DNA of 64,000 nt from Nocardia amamiensis (lineage in GTDB: Bacteria; Actinomycetota; Actinomycetes; Mycobacteriales; Mycobacteriaceae). Of the stretch, positions 46,535-58,688 are shown piece by piece (the stretch's first letter is position 1; each line of letters opens with the position of its first letter). The notes under the pieces were generated by a model. It was not told the origin of the DNA. It did no database searches and saw nothing but the letters and a program-made list of their open reading frames with translations. The position numbers were made by a program, and so were the translations under genes. The stretch spans positions 1 through 64,000 of the forward strand of contig NZ_JADLQX010000029.1 in NCBI RefSeq assembly GCF_015477605.1, read 5' to 3'.

Positions 46535-47236
46535 GTGACTGTCAATCCGCGCGAAGACGAATTGCAAATGTTCATCACCGACGTAGCGGCGAATACCGGG
46601 CTTTCGCCGGATCTCACCACGTCGGTGGTGGCAGCGGCGGTGGCGGCCGAGGACGCCTCGGCGACGTCAGGAACCTGTGTCGTCCTGCGTATCGTCGGGG
46701 CGCGGACCGGTCAGCGGTTCGCCTGGCCCGGTCGGGTCACCGTTGGTGATGTGGGCAAATGGGAAGGTGTGTTGCGCCGCCTCGAGCGAGCGCCGGCGCC
46801 GATCATCGCCGTCGTCGACGGCGATGCCTACGGACCCGCCGCCGAGCTGCTCCTCGTCGCCGACTACCGGATCATGCAAGCGGGCACGACCTTCTCGTTC
46901 GCGTCGACGGACGCCGGAGTCTGGCCCGCGATGGGGGTGTATCGGCTTGCGGCGCAGGTCGGTATCGGCCGGGCACGTGAGCTGGCGGTACAGGGAAGAG
47001 CGCTGTCGGCCGAGCTGGCTCGGGCCTGCAGCGTGGTCGACGCGGTAGCCGAACCCGGTGCCGAAACCGACGCGGTCGCCACCGGCCTCGCGATTTTCGA
47101 ATCCTCTGTCGGATCCGAGATCGCGATTCGCCGACGCCTCGTGCTGGACGCAGCGACAACCCGGTTCGAAGATGCGCTCGGCGCGCATCTGGCCGCATCC
47201 GACCGAACGCTACGACGCGAGCGGGCCGCATCATGA
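46535..47236 (+). CDS. dpgB: DpgB, crotonase-like helper of DpgA
   Basis: A 233-residue crotonase-fold protein. The fold is marked by PIIAVVDGDAYGPAAELLLV and ADYRIMQAGTTFSFAS. The oxyanion-hole Gly region is altered (DAYGPAAELL) and no clear catalytic Glu pair is present. This fits DpgB, which raises DpgA turnover and helps in dehydration and aromatisation and is not itself a hydratase. It begins at GTG 46535 with AAAGG upstream and overlaps dpgC (ATGA). Confidence 0.88.
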   Translation: MTVNPREDELQMFITDVAANTGLSPDLTTSVVAAAVAAEDASATSGTCVVLRIVGARTGQRFAWPGRVTVGDVGKWEGVLRRLERAPAPIIAVVDGDAYGPAAELLLVADYRIMQAGTTFSFASTDAGVWPAMGVYRLAAQVGIGRARELAVQGRALSAELARACSVVDAVAEPGAETDAVATGLAIFESSVGSEIAIRRRLVLDAATTRFEDALGAHLAASDRTLRRERAAS

Positions 47237-48549
47237 CCACCGCCGCCGGCACCAGCTCGATCACCGGCGACCTCGACCTGGATCGGGTGGAGTTACACAC
47301 GGCCGCACGTGAACACGCCGCACTGCTACGCGCGCTCGGCTCGGTTCGAGCCCGCGACGACATCGCCGCGGCACGTGCCGCCACGGCGCACCGGGATCTT
47401 CGCCGACTGCGCCGGGAGTTCCTGCGCCGGCACCTGAGCACGGTTTACCGTGCGGCAACCGACGACCTCCGGCGTGGTCTACGACTGTCGGAGCTCGGTG
47501 CGGCCACGACCGAGCTGTTTCCCGGTCTGCTCCCGGATCCGGAGCAGTTGGGCGCCGACGCCGAGGTGGCGCAGCCGGAGAAGGAGGGCTGGGAGATCGA
47601 TCAGGGGATCTTCTTCCACGCCGTGTTCGCGGATCCGGTGGCCGGCAACCATCTCCTCGACGAGATGCGCGCCCCGACGACTCGTGCCACCGACCTGCTC
47701 CCCGAGTTCCGGTCCACAGGTGCGATCACTCTGCCGGCCGTACACCTGGCGCGCAGTGGTGCCACGTCGACGATCACGATCACCAACACGGCTTGCCTCA
47801 ACGCCGAGGACAACCAGCACGTCGCCGACATGGAAACCGCGGTCGACCTGGTGCTGCTGGATCCTATGTCGCACGTCGGCGTCGTCCGCGGCGGTGTCAT
47901 GGACCATCCGCGCTACCGCGGCAGACGAGTCTTCAGTGCCGGAATCAACCTCGCGCACCTGCACCAGGGCAAGATCTCGTTCCTCGACTTCCTGCTACGT
48001 CGGGAGACCGGCTACATCGCGAAGATCCTGCGTGGACTCGCCGAAGAAGACACCGCGTGGCCCGGCGGCCCGGCCTGCAAGCCCTGGATAGCGGCCGTCG
48101 ACTCCTTCGCGATCGGTGGCGGGGCACAGCTGCTCATGGTCTTCGACCGTGTGATCGCCGGCACCGACAGCTATATCAGTCTTCCCGCCGCACAGGAGGG
48201 CATCATCCCGGGCGCGGCGAACCTGCGTCTGGGGCGGTCGTCGAACTTCCGGTTGTCCCGGGACGTCATCCTGTGGGGCCGCAAGCTCTGGGCGACCGAC
48301 CCGGACGCCCGTTTCGTCCTCGACACGGTGGTCGAGCCGGCCGCCATGGATCGCGAGATCGCGGAAGCCGCAACAAGACTCGCGTCACCCGCAGTCGTCG
48401 CGAACAAGCATATGCTGGTCGGCGCCGAAGAGCCGCAGGATGTTTTCCGCCGCTACCTGTCGGAGTTCTCGCGTCACCAGGCCATGCGCCTCTACTCCGC
48501 CGACGTGATGGCCAAGACCGGACGATTCCAGCAGTCGGCCAGCCGATGA
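47233..48549 (+). CDS. dpgC: 3,5-dihydroxyphenylacetyl-CoA 1,2-dioxygenase DpgC
   Basis: A 438-residue cofactor-free oxygenase. An N-terminal helical region (RDLRRLRREFLRRHLSTVYR) is followed by the DpgC-specific segment GWEIDQGIFFHAVFADPVAG. The crotonase core has TITITNTACLNAEDNQHVAD, VFSAGINLAHLHQGKISFLD, AVDSFAIGGGAQLLMVFDRV and SLPAAQEGIIPGAANLRLG. DpgC uses O2 without metal or flavin to convert the CoA ester to 3,5-dihydroxyphenylglyoxylate and free CoA. ATG 47233 overlaps dpgB and its stop overlaps dpgD. Length and motif order match the family fully. Confidence 0.93.
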   Translation: MTTAAGTSSITGDLDLDRVELHTAAREHAALLRALGSVRARDDIAAARAATAHRDLRRLRREFLRRHLSTVYRAATDDLRRGLRLSELGAATTELFPGLLPDPEQLGADAEVAQPEKEGWEIDQGIFFHAVFADPVAGNHLLDEMRAPTTRATDLLPEFRSTGAITLPAVHLARSGATSTITITNTACLNAEDNQHVADMETAVDLVLLDPMSHVGVVRGGVMDHPRYRGRRVFSAGINLAHLHQGKISFLDFLLRRETGYIAKILRGLAEEDTAWPGGPACKPWIAAVDSFAIGGGAQLLMVFDRVIAGTDSYISLPAAQEGIIPGAANLRLGRSSNFRLSRDVILWGRKLWATDPDARFVLDTVVEPAAMDREIAEAATRLASPAVVANKHMLVGAEEPQDVFRRYLSEFSRHQAMRLYSADVMAKTGRFQQSASR

Positions 48550-49355
48550 CCACCGCCATGGACCTGTGCACGGTCGACTACCGCAAGCACGGACGTATCG
48601 CCACCGTGCAGCTGAATCGACCGCACGTGCTCAACGCGATGAATCTCGCCATGCACGCCGAGCTGGCGCGGGTCTGGGACGACATCGAAACCGACGACAA
48701 CATCTGGCTGGTCGTCCTGAGCGGGGCGGGGAAAAAGGCATTCTCGGTCGGTCAGGACCTCGAGGAACTTGTCGAACGAATCGACAACGGCTCGGCCCGA
48801 TCGTCGTTCGGCAGCGCCGGAAAGCCGGGATTCCCGCGCATCACCGAGCGGTTCTCGTTCGCCAAACCGATCATCGCGAAAGTGTCCGGGTACGCGCTCG
48901 GTGGCGGCTTCGAGCTCGCACTGGCCTGCGACATCGTCGTCGCTTCCGCGGACGCCCAATTCGGTCTCACCGAGGCCAAATTGGGCCTCATACCGGGCGC
49001 GGGTGGCGTCTTTCGGCTGCCCCGCCAGGCGCCGTATCGGATCGCGATGGGGCACCTGCTGACCGGACGCACCATGACTGCCGCGCGTGCCTTCGAACTC
49101 GGTCTGGTCAACGACGTGGTACCCGAGACCGACCTCGATTCGTGCGTGGAACGCTGGGCCGCCGACGTTCTCGCCTGCGCGCCGTTGTCGATTCGCGCGA
49201 TCAAGGAGTCCGCCGCTGCGTCGATCTCGATGCCGTTACCCGCTGCCTTCGCTGCCGAATACCGGTGGGAGCGCATCAGGGCCGACTCCACCGACGCCGA
49301 GGAGGGCCCCCGGGCCTTCGCCGAAAAAAGAGCCCCGAACTGGACCGGACGATAG
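48546..49355 (+). CDS. dpgD: enoyl-CoA hydratase/isomerase DpgD
   Basis: A 269-residue crotonase: RIATVQLNRPHVLNAMNLAM, FSVGQDLEEL, then YALGGGFELALACDIVVASA (oxyanion Gly) and GLTEAKLGLIPGAGGVFRL, with the catalytic Glu of TEAKLG. In the Dpg pathway DpgD removes water from the cyclised DpgA product, with DpgB, to give the aromatic 3,5-dihydroxyphenylacetyl-CoA. ATG 48546 overlaps the dpgC stop. The ThDP enzyme gene begins 7 bases after its end, so the operon continues past the usual dpg set. Confidence 0.9.
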   Translation: MTTAMDLCTVDYRKHGRIATVQLNRPHVLNAMNLAMHAELARVWDDIETDDNIWLVVLSGAGKKAFSVGQDLEELVERIDNGSARSSFGSAGKPGFPRITERFSFAKPIIAKVSGYALGGGFELALACDIVVASADAQFGLTEAKLGLIPGAGGVFRLPRQAPYRIAMGHLLTGRTMTAARAFELGLVNDVVPETDLDSCVERWAADVLACAPLSIRAIKESAAASISMPLPAAFAAEYRWERIRADSTDAEEGPRAFAEKRAPNWTGR

Positions 49356-49362
49356 GAGCAGA

Positions 49363-51174
49363 ATGAATTCACCTGAGCTCGGCCGCGATGTCGTATTCGA
49401 CTACCTCCGCGACGCCGGAGTCGAATACATCTTCGGCGTCCCCGGCACGCAAGAAATCCCGTTGATCGACGCAACCACGATTCCGGAGTACGAGGTCGAC
49501 TATATTCCGTGTCTGCACGAAAACATCGCCATGGGTGCCGCGATGGGGTACGCACGGGCATCCGGGCGGCCCGGTGTCGCGCTGGTACACATCACGCCGG
49601 GTGCGGCCAATATCACCGGGAACCTTTTCAATGCGTATACGTCGAATATCCCGGTACTCGTCCTGTGCGGTCAGCAACACAGTGACCTGTTGATCCAGGA
49701 GCCACTGCTCGGCTCCGATCTGGTCCGCACCGCGGGGCAGTATGCGAAGTGGGCGCACGAGGTCCGGGATGCCGACGAGATACCCATCGTGATGCAGCGC
49801 GCCTTCAAAGAACTGCTCTCCCCTCCGTTCCGCCCGGTCTTCCTCTCCATTCCGTGGAACTTCCTGATCGAGCAACCCACCTTGCAGGAGGAAGCCCGCA
49901 CGACTCGAATCGCGCACGCCGTCACCGGCGACCCTGCAGGCGTCTCCGCGGCGGTCGACACGCTCGCGAACGCGAAGAATCCGGTCCTCCTGGTCGGCGA
50001 CGGCGTCGGCGAGGCCGGTGCGTGGCCGGAAATCGAACGGCTCGCGAATCTGCTCGGTTCCGCCGTGTATTCCGAGTTCCAAGCGAGCCGGATGAACTAT
50101 CCGAACGACCTACCGCACTGGCAGGGCGAGTTGCTGCCGATCCAGGACGGCATTCACATGCAGCTGGAGGGATTCGACACCATATTTCTCATCGGAGTGA
50201 ATTCACACGCGCAGATATCGGTCTTCCGCTGGGAGAAGGGCCCGATCATTCCGGCGCACCTGATCCAGGTCGCGTTGCACAACGATCCGTGGCAGATCGG
50301 CAAGAACTACTACTCCGAGGTCGGTGTCCTCGGCGACATCAAGAAGACGCTGCCGCTGATCATCTCCGGCATCGCCGACCACGCCCGCTTCGACAGGACC
50401 TCAGCCGAAACCCGGAACAAGAAGCTCCTGCGGCTCGGCGCACAACGCGACGAATCATTCTCCACCAAAGCCGACAAATTCCGGCGCCTCGAGAGCGAAG
50501 CGCCGATACCCGGTCATCAGGTCGCATTCGTCCTCGCGGAAGTGCAGAAGACCCTGGACAAGCCGATTACCGTTCTGAACGAGGCATTCTCGATCGGCAG
50601 CGTCATCCAGAAGGCGATACACTACGATTCACCGGACGCCTACTTCTGCACCTCGGGCGGCTCACTGGGATTCTCCCTTCCTGCCTCGATCGGAATTTCC
50701 CTGGCTCTGCAGCAGGAGCGTTTCGTCGTAAACATCATCGGCGACGGCTCTGCTTTGTTTCACACCAACTCCTGGTGGACCACCAGCAAGTTCGACCTGC
50801 CCGTGCTGTACCTCGTCGTGAACGACTCCCAATACACGTCCCTGATGATCGGCCTGGGCCTGATCGAGAAGGTCTACGGTTGGAAGCCGACGAACCCGCC
50901 CTCCTACCTGAGCCTTGGCGATCCCCCACAGGATTTCGCGGCGATCGCCAAGACATTCGATATCGGCAGCGATGTGGTCACCGACGCGAGCAAACTGCGC
51001 AGGGCGATCGAACGCGGATTCAAGGTGATTGCGAACGGCAAGCCGTACGTCATCGATATTCGTACCGATCCCGGCGCGCCCGACAAACCGCCCACCGTGG
51101 ATGTACTTCTGGCCGAAAAGCCCGGTGTGGACCTCGACCTCGTCGAAAAGCTGCGCCAAATCGGCCCTCCGTGA
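49363..51174 (+). CDS. ThDP-dependent enzyme, benzoylformate-decarboxylase-like
   Basis: A 603-residue thiamine-diphosphate enzyme. The activating Glu53 is in CLHENIAMGAAMGYA. His76 in ALVHITPGAANITG matches the active-site His70 of benzoylformate decarboxylase, and GVPGTQEIPL has Thr29 where that enzyme has Ser26. The ThDP/Mg2+ motif is GDGSALFHTNSWW to VVNDSQYTS, near residue 460. The expected substrate is 3,5-dihydroxyphenylglyoxylate, the DpgC product and a benzoylformate analogue. Decarboxylation would give 3,5-dihydroxybenzaldehyde; carboligation would give an acyloin. This role is inferred from family and place. AGGAG precedes ATG 49363. It is longer than benzoylformate decarboxylase (about 530). 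Confidence 0.85.
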   Translation: MNSPELGRDVVFDYLRDAGVEYIFGVPGTQEIPLIDATTIPEYEVDYIPCLHENIAMGAAMGYARASGRPGVALVHITPGAANITGNLFNAYTSNIPVLVLCGQQHSDLLIQEPLLGSDLVRTAGQYAKWAHEVRDADEIPIVMQRAFKELLSPPFRPVFLSIPWNFLIEQPTLQEEARTTRIAHAVTGDPAGVSAAVDTLANAKNPVLLVGDGVGEAGAWPEIERLANLLGSAVYSEFQASRMNYPNDLPHWQGELLPIQDGIHMQLEGFDTIFLIGVNSHAQISVFRWEKGPIIPAHLIQVALHNDPWQIGKNYYSEVGVLGDIKKTLPLIISGIADHARFDRTSAETRNKKLLRLGAQRDESFSTKADKFRRLESEAPIPGHQVAFVLAEVQKTLDKPITVLNEAFSIGSVIQKAIHYDSPDAYFCTSGGSLGFSLPASIGISLALQQERFVVNIIGDGSALFHTNSWWTTSKFDLPVLYLVVNDSQYTSLMIGLGLIEKVYGWKPTNPPSYLSLGDPPQDFAAIAKTFDIGSDVVTDASKLRRAIERGFKVIANGKPYVIDIRTDPGAPDKPPTVDVLLAEKPGVDLDLVEKLRQIGPP

Positions 51175-51196
51175 GAGCGAACCCGAGGAGACACTG

Positions 51197-52243
51197 ATGC
51201 GTACACCCGACACTTTTATCGCCGCGCTCGGCTCGTTCTTGCCCGCGACGGTCACCGCCGAGCAGGCGGTGGCACAAGGCCTGTACCCGGCCGAAACCGC
51301 CGAGATGCACGAGCTCGGCGGTGCGGCGGTTGCCGGCCCGATACCCGCACCGGAAATGGCGCTACGGGCCGCGGAGACCGCGGTCAAGCGGTCGGGCCTG
51401 GCCGCGGACGAATTCGATCTGCTGCTGTACGCGAGTACCTGGCTGCAAGGGCCGGAAGGCTGGCTGCCGCACCCGTATCTCCAGCGGCATCTCGTCGGCC
51501 CGATACCGGCATTGGAGATCCGGCAGGGCTGTAACGGAATGTTCTCCGCACTGTCGATGGCCGTCGAATACCTCCGCGCGGATTCGGACCGGCGCAGCGC
51601 ACTGCTGGTTGCCGCGGACAATTTCGGCACGCCCCTGATGGACCGCTGGCGGATGTCGGCGCTGTTCATCGCGGGCGATGCCGCCTCGGCGGTGGTGCTC
51701 ACCAAGACGGACGGGTTCGCCCAGCTGTTGTCGGTGTGCTCCACCTCGATTCCCGAGGCGGAAGAGATACATCGGGCCAGCGAACCACTTTTCCCGCCCG
51801 GTGTTTCGCTCGGGCAGTCTCCCGATTTCTTCGCCCGCCTGCAGGAAATCACCGCCAAGGTCGCGGCCGCTCCCGAATCGCCACTCGGAGCCGCCATGGC
51901 CAGGGTGCGCGAGGAGATCCCGGTGGTGGTCGGCCAGGCGCTCGACGAGGCCGGTATCGGCCTCGACGACATCGCCCGGGTGGCGTTCTTGAACTGCTCG
52001 CGCGAAGCCACCGAGCAGCGCTGCATGGTGCCGCTCGGGCTGCCGATGGAGAAGTCGACCTGGGACTTCGGGCGGATGATCGGCCACTGCTCGGCCAGTG
52101 ACCAAATTCTGTCCTTCGAGCACCTGGTCACGACCGGACAACTCGGCGCGGGGCAGTACCTGTTGCTGTTCGGCTCGGCGCCCGGGGTTCTGTTGTCCGC
52201 CGCCGTCATCAAAGTGCTGCGCGAGCCGGGGTGGACCGAATGA
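51197..52243 (+). CDS. KASIII-like acyltransferase
   Basis: A 348-residue FabH-like thiolase-fold protein. Cys112 in EIRQGCNGMFSAL is the acyl-accepting Cys. The usual FabH His (HQAN) is replaced by NCSREATEQ (residues 266-274). At the position of the FabH Asn the sequence is MIGHCSASDQ, giving His297 and Asp302. This pattern resembles KASIII-like acyltransferases that transfer aromatic or acyl groups from an iterative PKS to an alcohol or amine (CalO4, ChlB3 and CerJ-like proteins), not chain-initiating synthases. It sits directly before the PKS gene, whose product it probably transfers. ATG 51197 has GAGGAG upstream. Confidence 0.82.
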   Translation: MRTPDTFIAALGSFLPATVTAEQAVAQGLYPAETAEMHELGGAAVAGPIPAPEMALRAAETAVKRSGLAADEFDLLLYASTWLQGPEGWLPHPYLQRHLVGPIPALEIRQGCNGMFSALSMAVEYLRADSDRRSALLVAADNFGTPLMDRWRMSALFIAGDAASAVVLTKTDGFAQLLSVCSTSIPEAEEIHRASEPLFPPGVSLGQSPDFFARLQEITAKVAAAPESPLGAAMARVREEIPVVVGQALDEAGIGLDDIARVAFLNCSREATEQRCMVPLGLPMEKSTWDFGRMIGHCSASDQILSFEHLVTTGQLGAGQYLLLFGSAPGVLLSAAVIKVLREPGWTE

Positions 52244-52260
52244 CGAGGAGTGAGAACGAC

Positions 52261-56100
<3,840 letters not shown>

Positions 56101-56187
56101 TTGGTTAGCTGATTGCTGGCTATTGCCGGAGCGGCACGGAAAATCAGGTCCGTGAAATCCCGCTCTCAGGCGGGAGCGAACGGCAGA

Positions 56188-57111
56188 ATGTGGCCAATGC
56201 GGACATTTGCCAGATTGTTGCAGGCTGTCGTAGTCGCGGCGCTGGTCGTGGCAGTCGGTCATGGTGTCGCGGCCGCCCCGGCCTCGAGCGACGCCCGTAT
56301 TCAGTTGCCCTGGCTGACTGCTGAGCCGGACGGCGTGCAGGCGCCCGGGGCAGCTCTGGCAGAAGGAATCACCGGCACGCTGCTGTGGTCGCGACAGCCG
56401 GACATTCCGGTTCCGATAGCCAGCATCGCGAAGGTGATGACGGCCCTGGTCGTGATCAACGCCGGCGACCTCGACCGGACTATTACTGTGCCGCAAGAAA
56501 TCATCGCCTACTGCACCACCTACAACGGAAGCAACGCAGGCCTGGTCCCCGGCGAGGTGCTCACCGCGCGACAACTCCTGTACGCGATGTTGCTGCCGTC
56601 AGGCTGTGACGCCGCCTATACCCTTGCCGAGGCCTACGGGCCCGGCCAAGACGGCTTCATCGCCACAATGAACGACACCGCCCGTCACATGGGCCTGGCC
56701 GGAACACATTTCACCGACCCCAGCGGACTGCCCGCCCCCACCGACCACTCCACCTACTCCACACCCGCGGACCTGGTGGCCCTCGGCCTGCGCGCGATGA
56801 GCCTGCCGGTGTTCCGCGACATCGTCAGCTCGCAGAGCTACCACCTGCCCGCCGGACCGGGCAACCGCGGTCACCTCTGGCAAACCACCAACCAGCTACT
56901 GCACGACTATCCCGGCGCCATCGGCATCAAAACCGGATACACCGACGCCGCGGGAACCTGCCTGCTGTTCGAAACGGTCAGGGCAGGAATACCGCTCATC
57001 GGTGTGGTCCTGCACAGCTCACCCCACAGCGACGCCGCCGCAAAGCACGACGCCCAGCGCATGCTGAACTGGGCCTACAACCCGATCCTGAGCCTGCTGC
57101 CGATCAGCTAG
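56188..57111 (+). CDS. D-alanyl-D-alanine carboxypeptidase (serine-type, DacF-like)
   Basis: A 307-residue secreted penicillin-binding protein. The N-terminus FARLLQAVVVAALVVAVGHG is a signal peptide with cleavage around AAAPA. Active-site motifs are S79-IAK in VPIASIAKVMTAL, the second motif SGC near 137 (LPSGCDAAYTLAEAYG, where the family usually has SGN) and KTG near 248 (IGIKTGYTDAAGTC). It trims peptidoglycan stem peptides outside the membrane. It lies 87 bases after the PKS gene and on the same strand, but nothing ties it to the pathway. ATG 56188 is preferred; ATG 56197 is possible. Confidence 0.86.
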   Translation: MWPMRTFARLLQAVVVAALVVAVGHGVAAAPASSDARIQLPWLTAEPDGVQAPGAALAEGITGTLLWSRQPDIPVPIASIAKVMTALVVINAGDLDRTITVPQEIIAYCTTYNGSNAGLVPGEVLTARQLLYAMLLPSGCDAAYTLAEAYGPGQDGFIATMNDTARHMGLAGTHFTDPSGLPAPTDHSTYSTPADLVALGLRAMSLPVFRDIVSSQSYHLPAGPGNRGHLWQTTNQLLHDYPGAIGIKTGYTDAAGTCLLFETVRAGIPLIGVVLHSSPHSDAAAKHDAQRMLNWAYNPILSLLPIS

Positions 57112-57147
57112 CACTGCATGCGGCAGCCTGCCTGCAGGCCAGCCGAG

Positions 57148-57165
57148 GATCTCGGCGCCGAGATC
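57148..57165. terminator. 18-bp perfect palindrome between convergent genes
   Basis: GATCTCGGCGCCGAGATC is fully self-complementary and lies in the 87-base gap between the convergent carboxypeptidase and amidotransferase genes. A GC-rich hairpin there could end transcription from both sides, although no U run follows. Confidence 0.4.
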
Positions 57166-57198
57166 GTGGAGGAGCCGAGGGGACAGGCTGTTCTCCCG

Positions 57199-57960
57199 CT
57201 ATCGCCCCTCGATGTCCTTTCGGTACCGGGCGACGAACCGGCGCAGGATCTCCCCGGGAACGGGGACCGATTCCTGGTGGCCGAGGGCAGTCAGGTACGC
57301 GGCCTCGGCAGGGTCGAAATAACCGGCGTCGCGGTAGGTTTCGATGCGGAGCGCCAATCCCTGGCTGTCCAATTCGGGATGGAACTGGGTTGCGTAGATA
57401 TTCTGCCCGACGCGGATCATCTGTACCGGGCAACCGGACGACTCGGCCAGCAGTTCCGCGCCCGGCGGCACCTCTTGGCAGGCTTCCTTGTGTCCGACGA
57501 ACGCCCGGAACGAACGCGGAATGTCGCTCAGCAGCGGGTCTTTGCAGCCTTCGTCGGTCAGGATCATCGTTTGCGCGCCTGCTGTCTCAGCGTATCGTCG
57601 ATCGCTCACTTCGCCACCCAATACGTCGGCCAGGATGCTCAATCCATAGCAGGCGCCGAAATATGGGAAATCCATCGCGACGACCTCGGTGACCAGCTGC
57701 CTCAGTTTCGGCTCGAACCGTTGTTGATAATCGTATTTCTGGTCGGCGGGATAACCGACATTGCTCGGTCCGCCACCGACGATGACTGCCGAGAAATTGG
57801 CCAGATCGATATCGGGCAATGCCTGGTCCATGTGTATTCGCACCAGCTCGTCGGTATCGAGCTGGGAAAAGCGCAGCACGGCACGGTACTCGTCGTCCGC
57901 GGCCTCGCGCTCGGGCCGCAGCTGCAAGAGCAGGTAGGGCTTGGACGCGCTCACGTGCAT
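57199..57960 (-). CDS. class I glutamine amidotransferase
   Basis: A 253-residue stand-alone GATase1 protein like the amidotransferase part of GMP synthase. It contains FSAVIVGGGPSNVGY, the nucleophile elbow YFGACYGLSILADVL (Cys), and ATQFHPELDSQGL (His and Glu of the triad). Such free proteins transfer ammonia from glutamine or act as gamma-glutamyl hydrolases. The acceptor is not evident here. It starts at ATG 57960, with GTG 57954 as an alternative, and is monocistronic by spacing. Confidence 0.85.
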   Translation of the reverse strand: MHVSASKPYLLLQLRPEREAADDEYRAVLRFSQLDTDELVRIHMDQALPDIDLANFSAVIVGGGPSNVGYPADQKYDYQQRFEPKLRQLVTEVVAMDFPYFGACYGLSILADVLGGEVSDRRYAETAGAQTMILTDEGCKDPLLSDIPRSFRAFVGHKEACQEVPPGAELLAESSGCPVQMIRVGQNIYATQFHPELDSQGLALRIETYRDAGYFDPAEAAYLTALGHQESVPVPGEILRRFVARYRKDIEGR

Positions 57961-58174
57961 GGATGTTAACGGACCATCCTCGGTCCTGGCGGGAAATGCG
58001 TCCCGTCGCGGGGGGGTCGAAGGGGCACCTATCGTCGCTACGCCTGCCGACGGCCCGCGGCGGCTGCTTCATATCCAGCGCGGTGGCCGACCGGCGGCGA
58101 GTGCTGAATTGGGCCCTTCGCTACCGGTCGGTCATAATCCGGCGTGCACGGTAGGCGGCCGAATCGGACGCCTG

Positions 58175-58606
58175 TCAGTTCGCCGTCAGTGCGGCGATGT
58201 CTTCGATCCGCACGATCCGGCCGCTCGCTCCCCAGTTGCCCTCCGGAATCTCATTGATGTGCACCCACGCGGTCGCGGGCTGGGTGAATCGCGTGGGATC
58301 GTCATCGGCGTCCGCGAGCACCCGGGTGACTCGCTCCACGATGTCCTTGCGCTTGTCGTCGTTCATCGAGCCGGCCGGAACTCCGACTCGTACCACGTAT
58401 TTCGGCTTCTCTCCGGCAGGCAATTGCCGACCGCCCACGAACCACGCGTCGATCTCGTTGACCACCAGCCAGGAGATGGATCTGGCCGCCTCGGTGTCCG
58501 GGGCGCCCTCGGCCACCATCACCTCGGACACCAGTCGTCCGCCGATCTTCGCGCGGCGCGCTTCGTCGAGCGACCCCTTGGGAACAAACAACTCCACGAA
58601 CGGCAT
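58175..58606 (-). CDS. tautomerase-family protein
   Basis: A 143-residue protein of the 4-oxalocrotonate tautomerase superfamily in its longer form. It begins MPFVELFVPKGSLDEARRAK, so Pro becomes the N-terminal catalytic residue after Met removal. A second beta-alpha half begins near KPKYVVRVGVPAGSMNDDKR and ends in TAWVHINEIPEGNWGASGR. AGGA precedes ATG 58606. It is divergent from the HxlR regulator across an inverted repeat, the common arrangement for an HxlR-controlled gene. The substrate is unknown. Confidence 0.85.
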   Translation of the reverse strand: MPFVELFVPKGSLDEARRAKIGGRLVSEVMVAEGAPDTEAARSISWLVVNEIDAWFVGGRQLPAGEKPKYVVRVGVPAGSMNDDKRKDIVERVTRVLADADDDPTRFTQPATAWVHINEIPEGNWGASGRIVRIEDIAALTAN

Positions 58607-58619
58607 CGGTTAGTCCTTT

Positions 58620-58665
58620 CATTGAACTCTGTCGATGAACCGAAGCTACCCCTGTAAGTTCAATG
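58620..58665. promoter_or_regulatory. inverted repeat in the tautomerase/HxlR divergent promoter
   Basis: CATTGAACT (58620-58628) and its exact reverse complement AGTTCAATG (58657-58665) are 28 bases apart between the divergent genes. Each arm lies close to one start codon. They are good candidates for the two half-sites of the HxlR regulator. Confidence 0.6.
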
Positions 58666-58688
58666 AATCAACCCACTAGACTGGGGTC

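Noticed and set aside
56188..57111. Carboxypeptidase as part of the biosynthetic operon
   Set aside because: An 87-base gap, its own signal peptide and a general peptidoglycan role make it a likely separate gene; adjacency alone is not evidence.
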